From: Planctomycetaceae bacterium
GTDB taxonomy: Bacteria > Planctomycetota > Planctomycetia > Pirellulales > Thermoguttaceae
DNA: 17,411 nt
Direction: 5' to 3'
NCBI GenBank assembly: GCA_015062085.1
Contig: SUVI01000084.1
Coordinates: forward strand, 1-17,411
Shown: positions 1 to 9,100 of the stretch, piece after piece
Numbering within the stretch: the stretch's first letter is position 1
Layout: the number at the start of each line of letters is the position of its first letter
Notes under the pieces: model-generated
Database searches by the model: none
What the model saw: the letters and a program-made list of their open reading frames with translations, nothing else
What the model was told of the DNA's origin: nothing
Program-made: the position numbers and the translations under genes

Positions 1-911
1 ATCTCCGATTCGGAATTGCCGGGCTCTCCGGTCAAGGCTGCAATGAATTCTGCACAGGAGGCGAAACGGTCTTTGTCGTTGACCGCAAAGGCTCGAGTGA
101 GGGCGTCGTTGACATTTTGGGCAAAATCGTCGGAGCGAGGAACAAAATACAATTTCTGACGGAAGATCGCCATAATACTGTTTCCCGAAAACGGAAGCGA
201 GCCGGTCAGCATTTCGTAGAGGACCGTCGCCAGCGCGTACTGGTCCGTGCGGCCATTTTGCGATTTACCTTCCATCTGTTCGGGGGCCATGTAGCGCGGC
301 GTGCCGGAGGAGGAATGGGCCATCGTGTCGGTCCGGCTGAACGACTGCGTGTTGGACGTCACATCTTCAGGCCGAATGCGCGCCGCGATGCCGAAGTTGA
401 TCAGGACCGGCGTTTTCTCCCGGCCCATGAACATGATGTTTTGCGGCTTCACGTTGCGGTGAAGGATGCCGTTTCGGTGCGCGTAGTCGAGTGCAGCAGC
501 AAGAGGACCAAAGATCGGAAGGAGAGTTTCGAGAGGGAGGCCGTTTTCGTGTCCAGGCTGCGCTTTGAACCAGTCGGCCAAAGTTCCGCCGTCGGCGTAC
601 TTCATGACGAGAAAGTCGCCAAATTTCGGGTCGACGTGCCATCCCAGAAGCGGGCAGATGCTCGAATGATACAGGTTTATCGTTAGGTCAAACACACGCC
701 AGACTTCCTTCATCGCGTCCGCGTTTCCGCGCAGTTCCCGCGTCAGGATCTTCAGCACGACACGCTGTCTCACCTCGTTTTCCACGAGTTCCTCTGCCAG
801 CCATGTCTGCCCCATCCCGCCCTCGCCGAGCTTCTTTTTCAGACGGTAATTTTTGAATGTTCCGAACAAATACCCGTCATGCAGATATTCAAAATTCTGA
901 CTCTCACTCAT
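1..911 (-). CDS. Ser/Thr protein kinase-fold protein, predicted pseudokinase (partial, C-terminus outside window)
   Basis: Translating the minus strand from the ATG at 911-909 gives an open frame of 303 codons that runs off the window at position 1. It shows the Hanks kinase landmarks: glycine-rich loop GEGGMG (residues 29-34), the ATP-anchoring lysine in VVLKIL (K54), the catalytic-loop sequence HRNVKPQN (151-158), the metal-binding motif written as NFG (172-174), and an intact MAPEQM before the D-x-Y-A-L-A helix F region. Both key aspartates are asparagine: HRD is HRN (N153) and DFG is NFG (N172). The family uses these residues for the catalytic base and Mg2+ binding, so phosphotransfer is probably lost while the fold and perhaps nucleotide binding remain. 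The start has GAGGT about 6 bases upstream. The kinase domain fills nearly all of the visible part; no membrane segment is seen. Its neighbour upstream is a second kinase that keeps the aspartates. The window edge hides any C-terminal sensor domain. Confidence 0.85.
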   Translation of the reverse strand, partial: MSESQNFEYLHDGYLFGTFKNYRLKKKLGEGGMGQTWLAEELVENEVRQRVVLKILTRELRGNADAMKEVWRVFDLTINLYHSSICPLLGWHVDPKFGDFLVMKYADGGTLADWFKAQPGHENGLPLETLLPIFGPLAAALDYAHRNGILHRNVKPQNIMFMGREKTPVLINFGIAARIRPEDVTSNTQSFSRTDTMAHSSSGTPRYMAPEQMEGKSQNGRTDQYALATVLYEMLTGSLPFSGNSIMAIFRQKLYFVPRSDDFAQNVNDALTRAFAVNDKDRFASCAEFIAALTGEPGNSESE

Positions 912-954
912 TTTTTAACCTCAAAATCGCGGCAGATAAAATTTTCCATTTATT

Positions 955-982
955 ATTCTACCAGATTTTTTTTAATATACAA
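955..982 (-). promoter_or_regulatory. Promoter-like sequence for the pseudokinase gene
   Basis: On the minus strand, TTGTAT (982-977) is followed after 16 bases by TAGAAT (960-955). The -10 matches sigma-70 consensus at 5 of 6 positions, the -35 at only 3 of 6. The predicted start would leave a leader of about 37 nt before the ATG at 911. It suggests that the gene can be transcribed apart from the kinase gene 187 bp upstream. A run of seven G on the plus strand lies next to the -35. The rest of 912-1098 shows only a short CTCG/CGAG hairpin without a T-tract, so no clear terminator separates the two kinase genes. Confidence 0.35.
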
Positions 983-1098
983 GGGGGGGCAGGAGTCGTA
1001 AACAGATGCCTCCCCCGGAAGAGATCCAGATCATATGCGAATTCCGAAAATCGGCGAATGATTTTAATTTTAAGGTGATCTCGAAAAACGAGTCAGCC

Positions 1099-2550
1099 TC
1101 ATGCCGAGTTTCGATCAGGATCGGAATCTTCGTCATTCTGGTTTCGTTTTTTTTGCCTCACGGACGGATAGTTCAGTGAGGAGATCCAAGATTTCAGATC
1201 GTAGTCGAAGTCACTGTAGAGCCCCATACTGACTAGGCTGCGCTGAATGACGGAAAGACCGTCGGTTGCGTCTACGACCGCATCCTGCGCAGACTGGAAG
1301 CGGCGGCTTGGATCGGGATGGACCAGCCGTTGGCAGAAGTGGATGAGGACTTCATTTTGCCGGACGTCTTCCGGAAGGAGTTCCGGCAGGCGGTCGATGA
1401 GCGAGATTTTTTGCTCAAGGAGTTCTTTTCGCGTTAAATTAATGGTCGGCATACCGTTGTGAAGTCGGGTAAACGGAAAACGGCCGGAAAGAAGCTGAAT
1501 GAAGACGTACCCAAGGCTCGCAAGGTCCGATTGCGGGCAGACCTGTTCGAGGCCGTTGGAGGCGAGCATTTCTGGGGCAGCATAGTATGGAGAGTAGAAG
1601 GTCCTGGACGGGGGGGCGTCGATGAAAAAAGCCGCGCCGATGTCGATGATCTTCACACCTCCGGTCTTCTTCAGCATAATGTTGGCAGGTTTGATGTCGC
1701 TATGAACGATCCGGAGTTCATGAAGAGCCTGAAACGCCTTCAGGCAGTCGCGTATGATGTGCAGAGCGACACCAGCCTTGAAACGCGGGTGGTGCTCTCC
1801 CGGCGACAGGATGACCCGCAGACAGTTTTCGTATTCTGTGCAGGGGAATCGGGTACTCATGTGCGTCAGGATGTGCGGATCCAGAAGCTCCGAAAGATCG
1901 TAGCCGTCGACCCACTCCATCTCCATGACGCGGATCTGATTCTGAGTGAACCAATTGCGGACGGCAAGAAGATGCTCGTGCTGGATGCGGGAAACGACCG
2001 ACGCGACCTTCGCGCTGTACTTCATAGCCTCAGCGTAATCTTCCGGCTGCTGAAAGGAGTGCGGCTCAAAGAATTTCAGCGCGATCGGAAGCGTGAAGCC
2101 GTCCACGCACTTTCGTTCGCTAAAAAAGACGATTCCCTGCTTCCCCTGGCCTAGGATGTACTGAAGTTCCAGTGTCTCCTCGGTCGGTATCTTGCCGAAT
2201 TGAATGAGAAACTGAAACTCTTTCTTTAACGGTACGATCCCTTTGCCGGAAGCGACTGCGTTGAAGGAAAGCGTCTCATTGGGGAGATTCGTATTCATTG
2301 CCGTACAGGGACCTTGAGACAGGCCGCGGAGTTCCGGAAATGCGTTCAGCCCCCCTGGACTGGGGGAGTGCGCGCGCATTTGCGTCAGGGCGATACCGCG
2401 TTCCTCGATCAAGGGAAGAGAGGATTCCATTGGGACTGTCTCGGCGGAAGTGTCTGAGGGGAGTGGAGACGGTGTTTGCTGCTGCGGTTTGTCGGCGTCC
2501 GTGGAGGAGGTTGAAGTGGACGGCCGCGGAAAGTCATTGTTTTGGCTCAT
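1099..2550 (-). CDS. Hanks-type Ser/Thr protein kinase, cytoplasmic, probably active
   Basis: The 483-residue product has a low-complexity N-terminal tail rich in Ser, Thr, Pro and Gln (about residues 1-60), then a kinase domain at about 125-440. Visible motifs are the loop GQGKQGIV (134-141), lysine K159 in IALKFF, the catalytic loop HSDIKPANIM (283-292) with catalytic D285, a DIG (303-305) in place of DFG that keeps the Mg2+-binding aspartate, a short activation segment, and AAPEM (324-328). HSD and DIG are tolerated variants, so activity is likely. No transmembrane helix or extracellular repeat is seen, unlike many bacterial PASTA or PQQ kinases. The ATG at 2550 has AGGAG about 9 bases upstream. 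A consensus-like promoter and a palindrome lie upstream. Being next to a kinase-dead relative (1-911) suggests that the two proteins work together; that is inference. Confidence 0.9.
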   Translation of the reverse strand: MSQNNDFPRPSTSTSSTDADKPQQQTPSPLPSDTSAETVPMESSLPLIEERGIALTQMRAHSPSPGGLNAFPELRGLSQGPCTAMNTNLPNETLSFNAVASGKGIVPLKKEFQFLIQFGKIPTEETLELQYILGQGKQGIVFFSERKCVDGFTLPIALKFFEPHSFQQPEDYAEAMKYSAKVASVVSRIQHEHLLAVRNWFTQNQIRVMEMEWVDGYDLSELLDPHILTHMSTRFPCTEYENCLRVILSPGEHHPRFKAGVALHIIRDCLKAFQALHELRIVHSDIKPANIMLKKTGGVKIIDIGAAFFIDAPPSRTFYSPYYAAPEMLASNGLEQVCPQSDLASLGYVFIQLLSGRFPFTRLHNGMPTINLTRKELLEQKISLIDRLPELLPEDVRQNEVLIHFCQRLVHPDPSRRFQSAQDAVVDATDGLSVIQRSLVSMGLYSDFDYDLKSWISSLNYPSVRQKKRNQNDEDSDPDRNSA

Positions 2551-2586
2551 AGATCAGTCTCCTGTATTTGCCTGGAGAGTGAAACG

Positions 2587-2601
2587 GATCCCCTGGGGAT
2601 C
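2587..2601. repeat. 15-bp perfect palindrome in the leader of the kinase gene, possible operator
   Basis: Seven-base arms GATCCCC and GGGGATC around a single central T form a perfect inverted repeat. It sits 37 bp upstream of the kinase start codon (2550) and about 35-50 nt downstream of the predicted transcription start. The odd spacing and GC-rich arms fit either a DNA operator or a very tight RNA hairpin. No partner copy was noticed elsewhere in the window. Confidence 0.4.
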
Positions 2602-2642
2602 TCAAAATGAGAATGGGGACATGGAATATTGACCAGTCGTTC

Positions 2643-2671
2643 ATCTTAGCCGTTTTTTTGTATTTTGTCAA
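2643..2671 (-). promoter_or_regulatory. Promoter-like sequence for the Ser/Thr kinase gene
   Basis: On the minus strand, a perfect TTGACA (2671-2666) is followed by exactly 17 bases and then TAAGAT (2648-2643, 4 of 6 matches to TATAAT). Transcription would start near 2636 and give a leader of about 85 nt before the ATG at 2550. This is among the best sigma-70-like matches in the window. The -35 hexamer overlaps one arm of the inverted repeat at 2660-2700. Confidence 0.55.
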
Positions 2672-2700
2672 GGGGGCGAAGTGCGATTTGGACAAAATAC
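2660..2700. repeat. Inverted repeat overlapping the kinase promoter -35, candidate regulator site
   Basis: GTATTTTGTC (2660-2669) and GACAAAATAC (2691-2700) are perfect 10-bp inverted copies separated by 21 bp. The centre-to-centre distance is 31 bp, about three helical turns, so a dimeric or cooperative protein could bind both arms on one face. The left arm overlaps the TTGACA box of the minus-strand promoter, so binding could block it. No regulator gene is seen next to it. Confidence 0.4.
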
Positions 2701-3011
2701 TTTGTTTGAGAGTGGATTTTGGAAATTTGGGGAAGTCTTTTGTTTGGTTAATTTTTGTGTATTGCCTCTTTTCGCCTCTCTGTGTCTCTTTTTCTTTTTT
2801 ATTTTTTTGACTTGGATCTTGCTTAGCTTTTTTGTTTTGTGGAGCTATTGTGTCTTCTTTGTTTTTTCTGACCGTTAAGGTTTTCCGAAAAGTAAAAAAA
2901 GAGTGGAAATTTTTTGGAAATTATTTTGATGTACCTATTCCCAGAAGGGATTTTTTCGGGTATGCTTAAATATGATTGGGTAAGTATTTTTTAGGTTTCG
3001 AAGTATTTCAT
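2701..3011. other. T-rich non-coding spacer between divergent genes
   Basis: This stretch is strongly T-rich on the plus strand, with many short runs of T and few G or C. I see no credible gene, tRNA or repeat unit. Short open frames here code only for runs of Phe, Leu and Ser, as expected from poly-T. No convincing plus-strand sigma-70 promoter for the exporter gene at 3029 was found, although TATGCT (2961) and TATGAT (2971) could act as weak -10 boxes. Confidence 0.5.
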
Positions 3012-3028
3012 GGAGGTTCCAGACAGTC

Positions 3029-5761
3029 ATGGCGAACCAGGATACAGAAAAACAGAAGGAAGGATCTGAGCAGGGATGGGGACTGGTATCGGATGGCGTG
3101 AGTTCTCCGAATGTACCTGGAGAGGCGGTTTCCCGGCCGAATCCTTCTCGTACTTTTTTGAATCGGCCTCTGCGGTGGCTGGTCCTGATCTGCTATGTGG
3201 GTATCTTCGCGATCTTGTTCTATGGCGGCCGCGAGGCGAATAAAACGTGCAATAATCGGGTGCAGGATTGGTTTCCGAGTGAGTTTCCGGAGACGCAGAA
3301 GCTGATTTTTTTTAATAATCATTTTGTTTCGAATGAGATGGTCCTGATCAGCTGGGATGGTCTGAAGCCTGAGGATCCAAAGCAGGATGAGTTGAAGGCG
3401 AGATTTTTGAGTTCGCCGGGAACGGATCCAGAGGGGAAACCTCTTCCGCCGCTGGTCCGCCGAGTTTATTCGACGCGGGAACTTCTGCATCAGATGGATG
3501 AACTGAACGCGAAACGGTACGCGCGTCAGACGCCTCCGAAACCGATCCGTGAACTTTCCATGGATCAGCTTGAAGGCTGGCTCTTGAGCCGTGACCGAAC
3601 ACAGGGAGGGATCGTCGTGATGCCGTCAGCGGCAGGGGCTGCGGATCGGCCGGCACTTTTGGAGAAACTCTATGCCGATACGATGGAGCTGACGGGGCTG
3701 ACGCACACACAGATCCATCTTGCCGGAGCGACGTGCGACAGTGTGGCGATCGACGAGACGACGAAAAGCTCGCAGAGCCGTCTTTTACCTATTTTCGGCG
3801 TTATTTGCGCGATCCTGCTTTTTTTCTGTCTGAAGAATCCGATCCTGAGTGTTTCCGTATTGTTTATTTCGGCGATGAACGAGGAGATCGGACCGGCAGC
3901 GATCTTTTACTCCGGATCGCACATGGATTCGATCTCTCTTCTTGTGGCGGCATTGACATTCGTGCTGACGATGGAGTCCGGGATCCATTTGGCGAACTAC
4001 TATCGCGATTCCGTCTTGGAAGGCGGGACGAAGGGAGCGGTTTGGAGGACTCTTGAAAAAGGCTGGCTTCCTTGTTTTCTAGCGACTTTCACTACGATTT
4101 TGGGGATGGGGTCGCTGGCTGTGAGCTATGTGACGCCGATATGTAATTTTGGGATCTACACTTCCATTTCGCTTTTTGCCGGGATGTGTCTGCTGTTTCT
4201 TTATGTTGCTTCGTGCTGGGAAAACTGGCCGCCGTTTGAGTACTGGATGCCGTTTTGGAAACGGAAAACGGATCCGCTGCTGCGGGAAATGACTGCAATG
4301 AAATGTTCGGCTGAAAATGGGCCGGCTGGAGAAAAAGCGATCGGAGTCAGCGGCGTAACAGAAGGGGTTGCCCGAAACCGTTCGATGCTGCGTTGGGAGA
4401 TGCTGGCGCGGTTTATCTCGAAAACGTATTGGGGCGTGATCGGGGCCTGTATTGTGCTCATCGGCATTTTCTCCTTTTTTGTGCCGTTTCTGGATACGAG
4501 CATCACACTGCACGGAATGCTGCGTCCAACGCATGAGGTGATCGTGGATTACGATTATCTTGAAGAACGTTTTGGCGGTCTGGTACCGATCAACGTCATC
4601 CTTCGTATCCCGAAGAACGAAGCGAATGTGCGCCGAACTCCCTTGGAAGAGATGAATCTCATTTCGCTGATCCAGAACGAGCTTGCGAAGGTGCCCGGCA
4701 TAGATGGATGTACTTCCGTGCTGAGCGTCCTTCCAGCACTGCCGTCTCTGACGGATCCTTCGACGGCGGCGCGTTCCGCACGGCGTGTCTTCAATCGGGA
4801 AATGGATGAAAATGTCGGAAAACTTCAGGAGTCGAACTACTTCTTTGATGCGCCGGAGGAGCGGATGTGGCTTTTGACGCTTAGGATCCCGGCAGGGGCA
4901 AATCTGAAGTATGAACCGCTGCTGCAGGAGGTGGAACTGCGCATCTACGAGACGCTTCGGAAGAACGGAGTCACGTATGCGATCTCTGAAAAACAGCTTC
5001 TTGACGCGCCATTTTTGGCAGACGCCCGCCGAGCCAGCGGTCCAGAGGGACTTCTGGAGTCTTTTCAGGCGCGCGAGACGGTATTTGGTGAACTTAAGCA
5101 GCGCGGGGAGGAAACGCTGACCCGTCAGGAACGCCGAGCGTTAGCAGAGGCGGAGATGATGCGGTTTCAGGAGGTCTCGTGTGTTGTGACCGGGGCGATC
5201 CCGCTGGTCTTCAAGGCGCAGCAGCAGCTTCTCAAAGACCTGATCGTGAGTTTCATGACGGCGTTCATTCTGATCCTCTTTACGATGATCGTACTGCTTC
5301 GAAGCGTCTGTGCCGGTCTGATCGCGATCCTGCCGAATATTTTGCCGAGTATCGTGATCTTCGGTATCCTTGCGGCACTGGAGATCAAGATCGACATTGG
5401 GACGATGATGACGGCAAGCGTTGCGCTCGGGATCACTGTGGACGGTACGCTGCATTTTCTGACGTGGTTCCAGCGCGGGATCGCACTTGGGCATGACCGA
5501 AAAAACGCGGTCCTTTATGCGTACTCGAACTGCGCAGGGGCGATGGTGCAGACGGCATTCATCTGCAGTTTTACGTTCTTGGTATTCGTTTTCAGCGATT
5601 TTATGCCGGTCGCACGCTTTGCGTGGATGCTGTGTGTGCTCTTGACTGCGGCGATCATCGCGGATCTTTTCCTGACGCCGGCGCTTTTGATCAGTCCGCT
5701 TGGAAAGTTTTTTGTCCGAAAAGGTGATTTACAGAAAAACAGAAGTAGGCTGGAAACTTGA
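3029..5761 (+). CDS. MMPL/RND-superfamily exporter, inner membrane, possible lipid transporter
   Basis: The 910-residue protein has the doubled RND layout: a cytoplasmic tail (1-46), TM1 (about 49-67), a large external loop to about 250, a TM block at about 251-396, a cytoplasmic linker, TM7 (about 467-487), a second large loop to about 735, and a final TM block (about 738-889). Twelve helices fit the family. In the second block the motif GITVDGTLHF places D805 where MMPL proteins keep a proton-relay aspartate; the matching place in the first block holds E316 (TMESGIHL). Such proteins use the proton gradient to move lipids, drugs or hopanoids, and the substrate cannot be read from the sequence. 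The ATG is preceded by GGAGG at 3012-3016, 12 bases away. Downstream lies an acyl-activating lipid-type synthase, which makes a lipid substrate attractive. The gene ends in an AT-rich spacer without a clear GC-rich terminator. Confidence 0.85.
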   Translation: MANQDTEKQKEGSEQGWGLVSDGVSSPNVPGEAVSRPNPSRTFLNRPLRWLVLICYVGIFAILFYGGREANKTCNNRVQDWFPSEFPETQKLIFFNNHFVSNEMVLISWDGLKPEDPKQDELKARFLSSPGTDPEGKPLPPLVRRVYSTRELLHQMDELNAKRYARQTPPKPIRELSMDQLEGWLLSRDRTQGGIVVMPSAAGAADRPALLEKLYADTMELTGLTHTQIHLAGATCDSVAIDETTKSSQSRLLPIFGVICAILLFFCLKNPILSVSVLFISAMNEEIGPAAIFYSGSHMDSISLLVAALTFVLTMESGIHLANYYRDSVLEGGTKGAVWRTLEKGWLPCFLATFTTILGMGSLAVSYVTPICNFGIYTSISLFAGMCLLFLYVASCWENWPPFEYWMPFWKRKTDPLLREMTAMKCSAENGPAGEKAIGVSGVTEGVARNRSMLRWEMLARFISKTYWGVIGACIVLIGIFSFFVPFLDTSITLHGMLRPTHEVIVDYDYLEERFGGLVPINVILRIPKNEANVRRTPLEEMNLISLIQNELAKVPGIDGCTSVLSVLPALPSLTDPSTAARSARRVFNREMDENVGKLQESNYFFDAPEERMWLLTLRIPAGANLKYEPLLQEVELRIYETLRKNGVTYAISEKQLLDAPFLADARRASGPEGLLESFQARETVFGELKQRGEETLTRQERRALAEAEMMRFQEVSCVVTGAIPLVFKAQQQLLKDLIVSFMTAFILILFTMIVLLRSVCAGLIAILPNILPSIVIFGILAALEIKIDIGTMMTASVALGITVDGTLHFLTWFQRGIALGHDRKNAVLYAYSNCAGAMVQTAFICSFTFLVFVFSDFMPVARFAWMLCVLLTAAIIADLFLTPALLISPLGKFFVRKGDLQKNRSRLET

Positions 5762-5864
5762 ATATTTTTTCCTCTCCCTGAATTTTTTCCCAAAATTTTT
5801 CTGAAAAATGAAATATCAGTGAAAATTTTTACGGAGTCCCACTTCCAGTTTTGAAATTTTGGAG

Positions 5865-5870
5865 TATAAT
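5865..5870 (+). promoter_or_regulatory. Perfect -10 box (TATAAT) upstream of the acyl-AMP ligase fusion gene
   Basis: TATAAT lies 325 bp before the GTG start at 6196, after an AT-rich stretch (5762-5860) that could act as an upstream element. The hexamer 17 bp further up (CTTCCA) does not resemble TTGACA, so only the -10 part is supported. If it is used, the fusion gene has its own promoter and a leader of about 320 nt. Confidence 0.35.
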
Positions 5871-5876
5871 TAGCGG

Positions 5877-6195
5877 TGTTGCCGTGTGGTGTTTTCGGAC
5901 AGGCCGTTTGGAAACGCCCCGTGCGCAGATTGGGTTTTGGAGTGCAGGGTGTACTGTGCTCCGCAAAAATGATTTGCCGTTTTTTGCCAAATCGTCTTGC
6001 TTTCGGGTGTGTGCCGGATGAGGTCCATCCTTTTGCGTTGGAACGGTTTTGTTGGGTCAACGCCGGCCGCTGGCGGCTATGGTGCCGTGATGAAAAGAGA
6101 GGCTGGCGTTTCTCCCGTGAAAGTTAGTGCATACAGTGAGTTTGTGCCGGCGTTTGGCAGAATTGGTTTTTTGACCTCAACCCTCGGAGCTAATT
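5877..6195 (+). promoter_or_regulatory. Long, foldable 5' leader of the acyl-AMP ligase fusion gene
   Basis: The stretch has no credible gene. Three pairings are visible. Arms 5939-5947 and 5954-5962 form nine pairs (two G-U) with a 6-nt loop, extended by TTTT/AAAA. Arms 5969-5976 and 5988-5995 form eight pairs around an 11-nt U-rich loop. GTTGGGTCAA (6051-6060) can pair with TTGACCTCAAC (6171-6181) with one bulged U, closing a 110-nt domain whose end lies 5 bases before the ribosome-binding site GGAG (6186-6189). The arrangement is compatible with translational control, but I do not recognise a known riboswitch class. Confidence 0.3.
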
Positions 6196-9100
6196 GTGTC
6201 GCATATCGATCATCTTCCCGGTTCGTTTTTTGGTCCTCCAACTGTCGTTGATTTGATTCGCCATCGTGCGACGCATCAGCCGACTGACCTTGCCTTTGGC
6301 TACCTCGTTGACGGAGACGACGATATGGTCCGCATGACGAATGCGGATCTGGACCGCCGTGCTCGTTCGATCGCAGCGCGGCTTCAGGCGCATGGCTTGA
6401 CGGGTGAGAGGGCTATGCTGCTTTTCCCGCCTGGACTTGATTTCATTGCGGCATACTTTGGCTGTCTGTATGCAGGCGTGGTTGCTGTGCCGGTCTATCC
6501 GCCGCGCAAGAATCGTTCTGCGAATCGTGTGCAGATCATCGCGACGGACTGTGATGCGAAGGTCGCGCTGACGAATTCGGAAGTGCTCAGCCGGAATGAG
6601 CAGCAGCTCAAGGAGACTCCGTTCCTTTCTTCTATGCTTTGGCTGAACACGGACCAGATCGAAGCCGGGACGGAAAAAGGATGGGTCATGCCGGACATTC
6701 ATGGTGATACTGTGGCGTTTCTGCAGTATACGTCGGGGTCGACGGGGGATCCGAAAGGTGTGATCATTGACCATTCCAATTTAATGCACAATTCTGCGAC
6801 GATCGCGAATGCATTTGAGATCACGCGCAGCAGCATCGGCGTTTTTTGGCTTCCGACGTACCACGATATGGGACTGATCGGCGGCGTTCTCCAGCCTCTG
6901 TACATGGGGTGCCCGAACATCATCATGTCTCCGATGGCGTTTCTGCAGCGTCCGTTCCGCTGGCTCTCCGCGATCTCGAAATTCCAGGCGACAACTTCCG
7001 GCGGTCCAAACTTTGCGTATGAACTTTGCGTGAAAAAAATCAAACCGGAGCAGGTCAAACAGTTGGATCTGAGTTCGTGGAAAGTGGCGTTTAACGGTGC
7101 GGAACCAGTTCGTCCGGAGACGCTTGAGGCTTTTGCGGAAAAATTTGCGCCGGCCGGTTTTGATCCGCGGGCGTTCTATCCTTGCTATGGTCTTGCGGAA
7201 GCGACGCTGCTTGTCGCGGGCGGATTCGTGCCGACACGGCCTACGGAACGCAGTTTCGACAGTGACCTTTTGCGTAAGGGCTGGGCGGTCGAGATCCCGT
7301 CTTCTGCTCCGAAAGCACGCCGGATCATCGGAAACGGCGGCTGCATGCCGGATCAGGCGGTCGCTATCGTGAATCCGGACACGGATGAGATCTGTGTGGA
7401 TGGCGAAGTTGGCGAGATCTGGATCCATGGTCCGAGCACGGCGAAGGGGTACTGGATGAAGCCTGAAGTGACGGAACGCAGTTTCCGTGCGTTCATCAAG
7501 CCGCGGAAAGACGAGCTGCTCGCAGTTCCCGGTCCGTATTTCCGGACGGGCGATCTTGGTTTCCTCTGGAAGGGAGAGCTTTACGTTTCCGGCCGGCTAA
7601 AGGACATGATCATTTGGCACGGTGTGAATCTTTACCCGCAAGATGTGGAGTTGACGATCCAGAATTCCCATGACCTTTGCCGTGCAGATTCCGGTGCGCT
7701 CTTTGCGATCGAGAAAGATGGACGCGAACAGTTGGTGTTGGTCCAGGAAGTGGATCGGAAAGTGAATGCGGACTATGCCGAGGTGATCGAAGCGATCCGG
7801 AAGAAGGTCTCGCAGGAGCACGAACTGCCGCTGGACGTCATTTATCTGATCCGTCATGGTGCGATCCCGAAGACGTCGAGCGGAAAGATCCAGCGCAATG
7901 GTACGCGCATTGAATTCTTGGCTGGGAATTTTGATCCGATGATGGTTTGGATCGCGTCGGAAAATCGGATCCTGACGGAGAAAGAATTTGCCGCGCGAAA
8001 AGCGGAAGAGACTGCGAAAAATGCAGAATCGTCTGCGCAGGTGAAAGAGAAAATGGCTGCGGATGAACACGATTCTGAAGAAATCCGTGAGTTGATCTCG
8101 GATTGGGAGGCTCGTGCCATTGCGCTTCAGCTGCCGAAATCGCACGGGATCGACGTTCCGCCGCTTGAAGAACGGCTTGCTGCGCGGGCTTTGGCGGAAA
8201 GTGCCAAGATGCAGGGGAACGCCATGACGCAGAGTCCGATGATCGGTGCGCACGTGGATGGCGGAGCTTCGGCTGAGGTCGCGGCTTTCGCAGACTCTGC
8301 ATTTACCGATGCGGATGACGATGAGGATGAATACGATGACGTCACGACGGCTCTTGGCGGTGACGGTGCGGGATTTGACCCGGTCTTGGAAGCGTTCAGT
8401 GAGGCTGTTCGGACTCTTAACACGGAGGGACTTCCCGAAGATCTGGTTCGTCCGGAGTGTATTCGCCGGATGTTGAAGATCATTATTCGCGAGATCAAGA
8501 ACGTTGCGAATGAGCGCGCGGTCAACCTGACGGTCGAGACGCCGATCACGGAACTTGGGATGGATTCGCTGGAGCGGATGGAGATCCTAAACGCTCTGGA
8601 AGAGACTTTTGGCGGCAGGTTCCCGGAAATCGTGCTTCAGGATCTGGTCACGGTCCGCGATGTGGCGGAAGCTGTCTGCAAACATTTGGGAGGATCGGTG
8701 CGTCTGCGTGAAGTTCTGACTGCCTCTCGTGCTGTTTCCGGCCGTCATTCGACTGTCGGGAAAACCGCTGCCTCGGGAACGCCGGGCGCAGCTGCGGAAA
8801 TTCCGGAAGAATACTACGTCTTTGAAAAATCTCCGGAATTCCAGCAGCTCGAGATGAGCAAGCAGACGCTTCTGACGTCGGGGATGAGGAATCCGTACTT
8901 CACGACGCATGAGGCACTGTCGAAAGACACGACGATCATTGGCGGGAAAGAGTACATTCATTTCTCGAGCTACAATTACCTCGGTCTGGGAAGTCATCCG
9001 GAAGTGATCGAATTCGTGAAAGACGCGCTCGACCAGTACGGATGCAGCTGCTCGGCAAGCCGGCTCGTTTCGGGGCAGAAGAAGATCCACGTCGAGTTCG

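Noticed and set aside
117..686. Plus-strand open frame of 189 codons across the first kinase gene
   Set aside because: Composition (Arg, Val, His-rich) is that of an antisense shadow, while the minus strand gives a continuous kinase domain.
2607..2878. Two overlapping small plus-strand open frames in the T-rich spacer
   Set aside because: They encode low-complexity Phe/Leu/Ser strings expected from poly-T sequence, with no supporting ribosome-binding site or domain.
5795..5809. ATTTTTCTGAAAAAT as a terminator of the exporter gene
   Set aside because: The stem consists of A-T pairs only and has no following T-tract, so it is too weak; it may be part of an AT-rich upstream promoter element.
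5876..6251. Small plus-strand open frames upstream of the fusion gene
   Set aside because: They lack good start signals, overlap the real GTG start in other frames and have no recognisable features; the region is better read as a leader.
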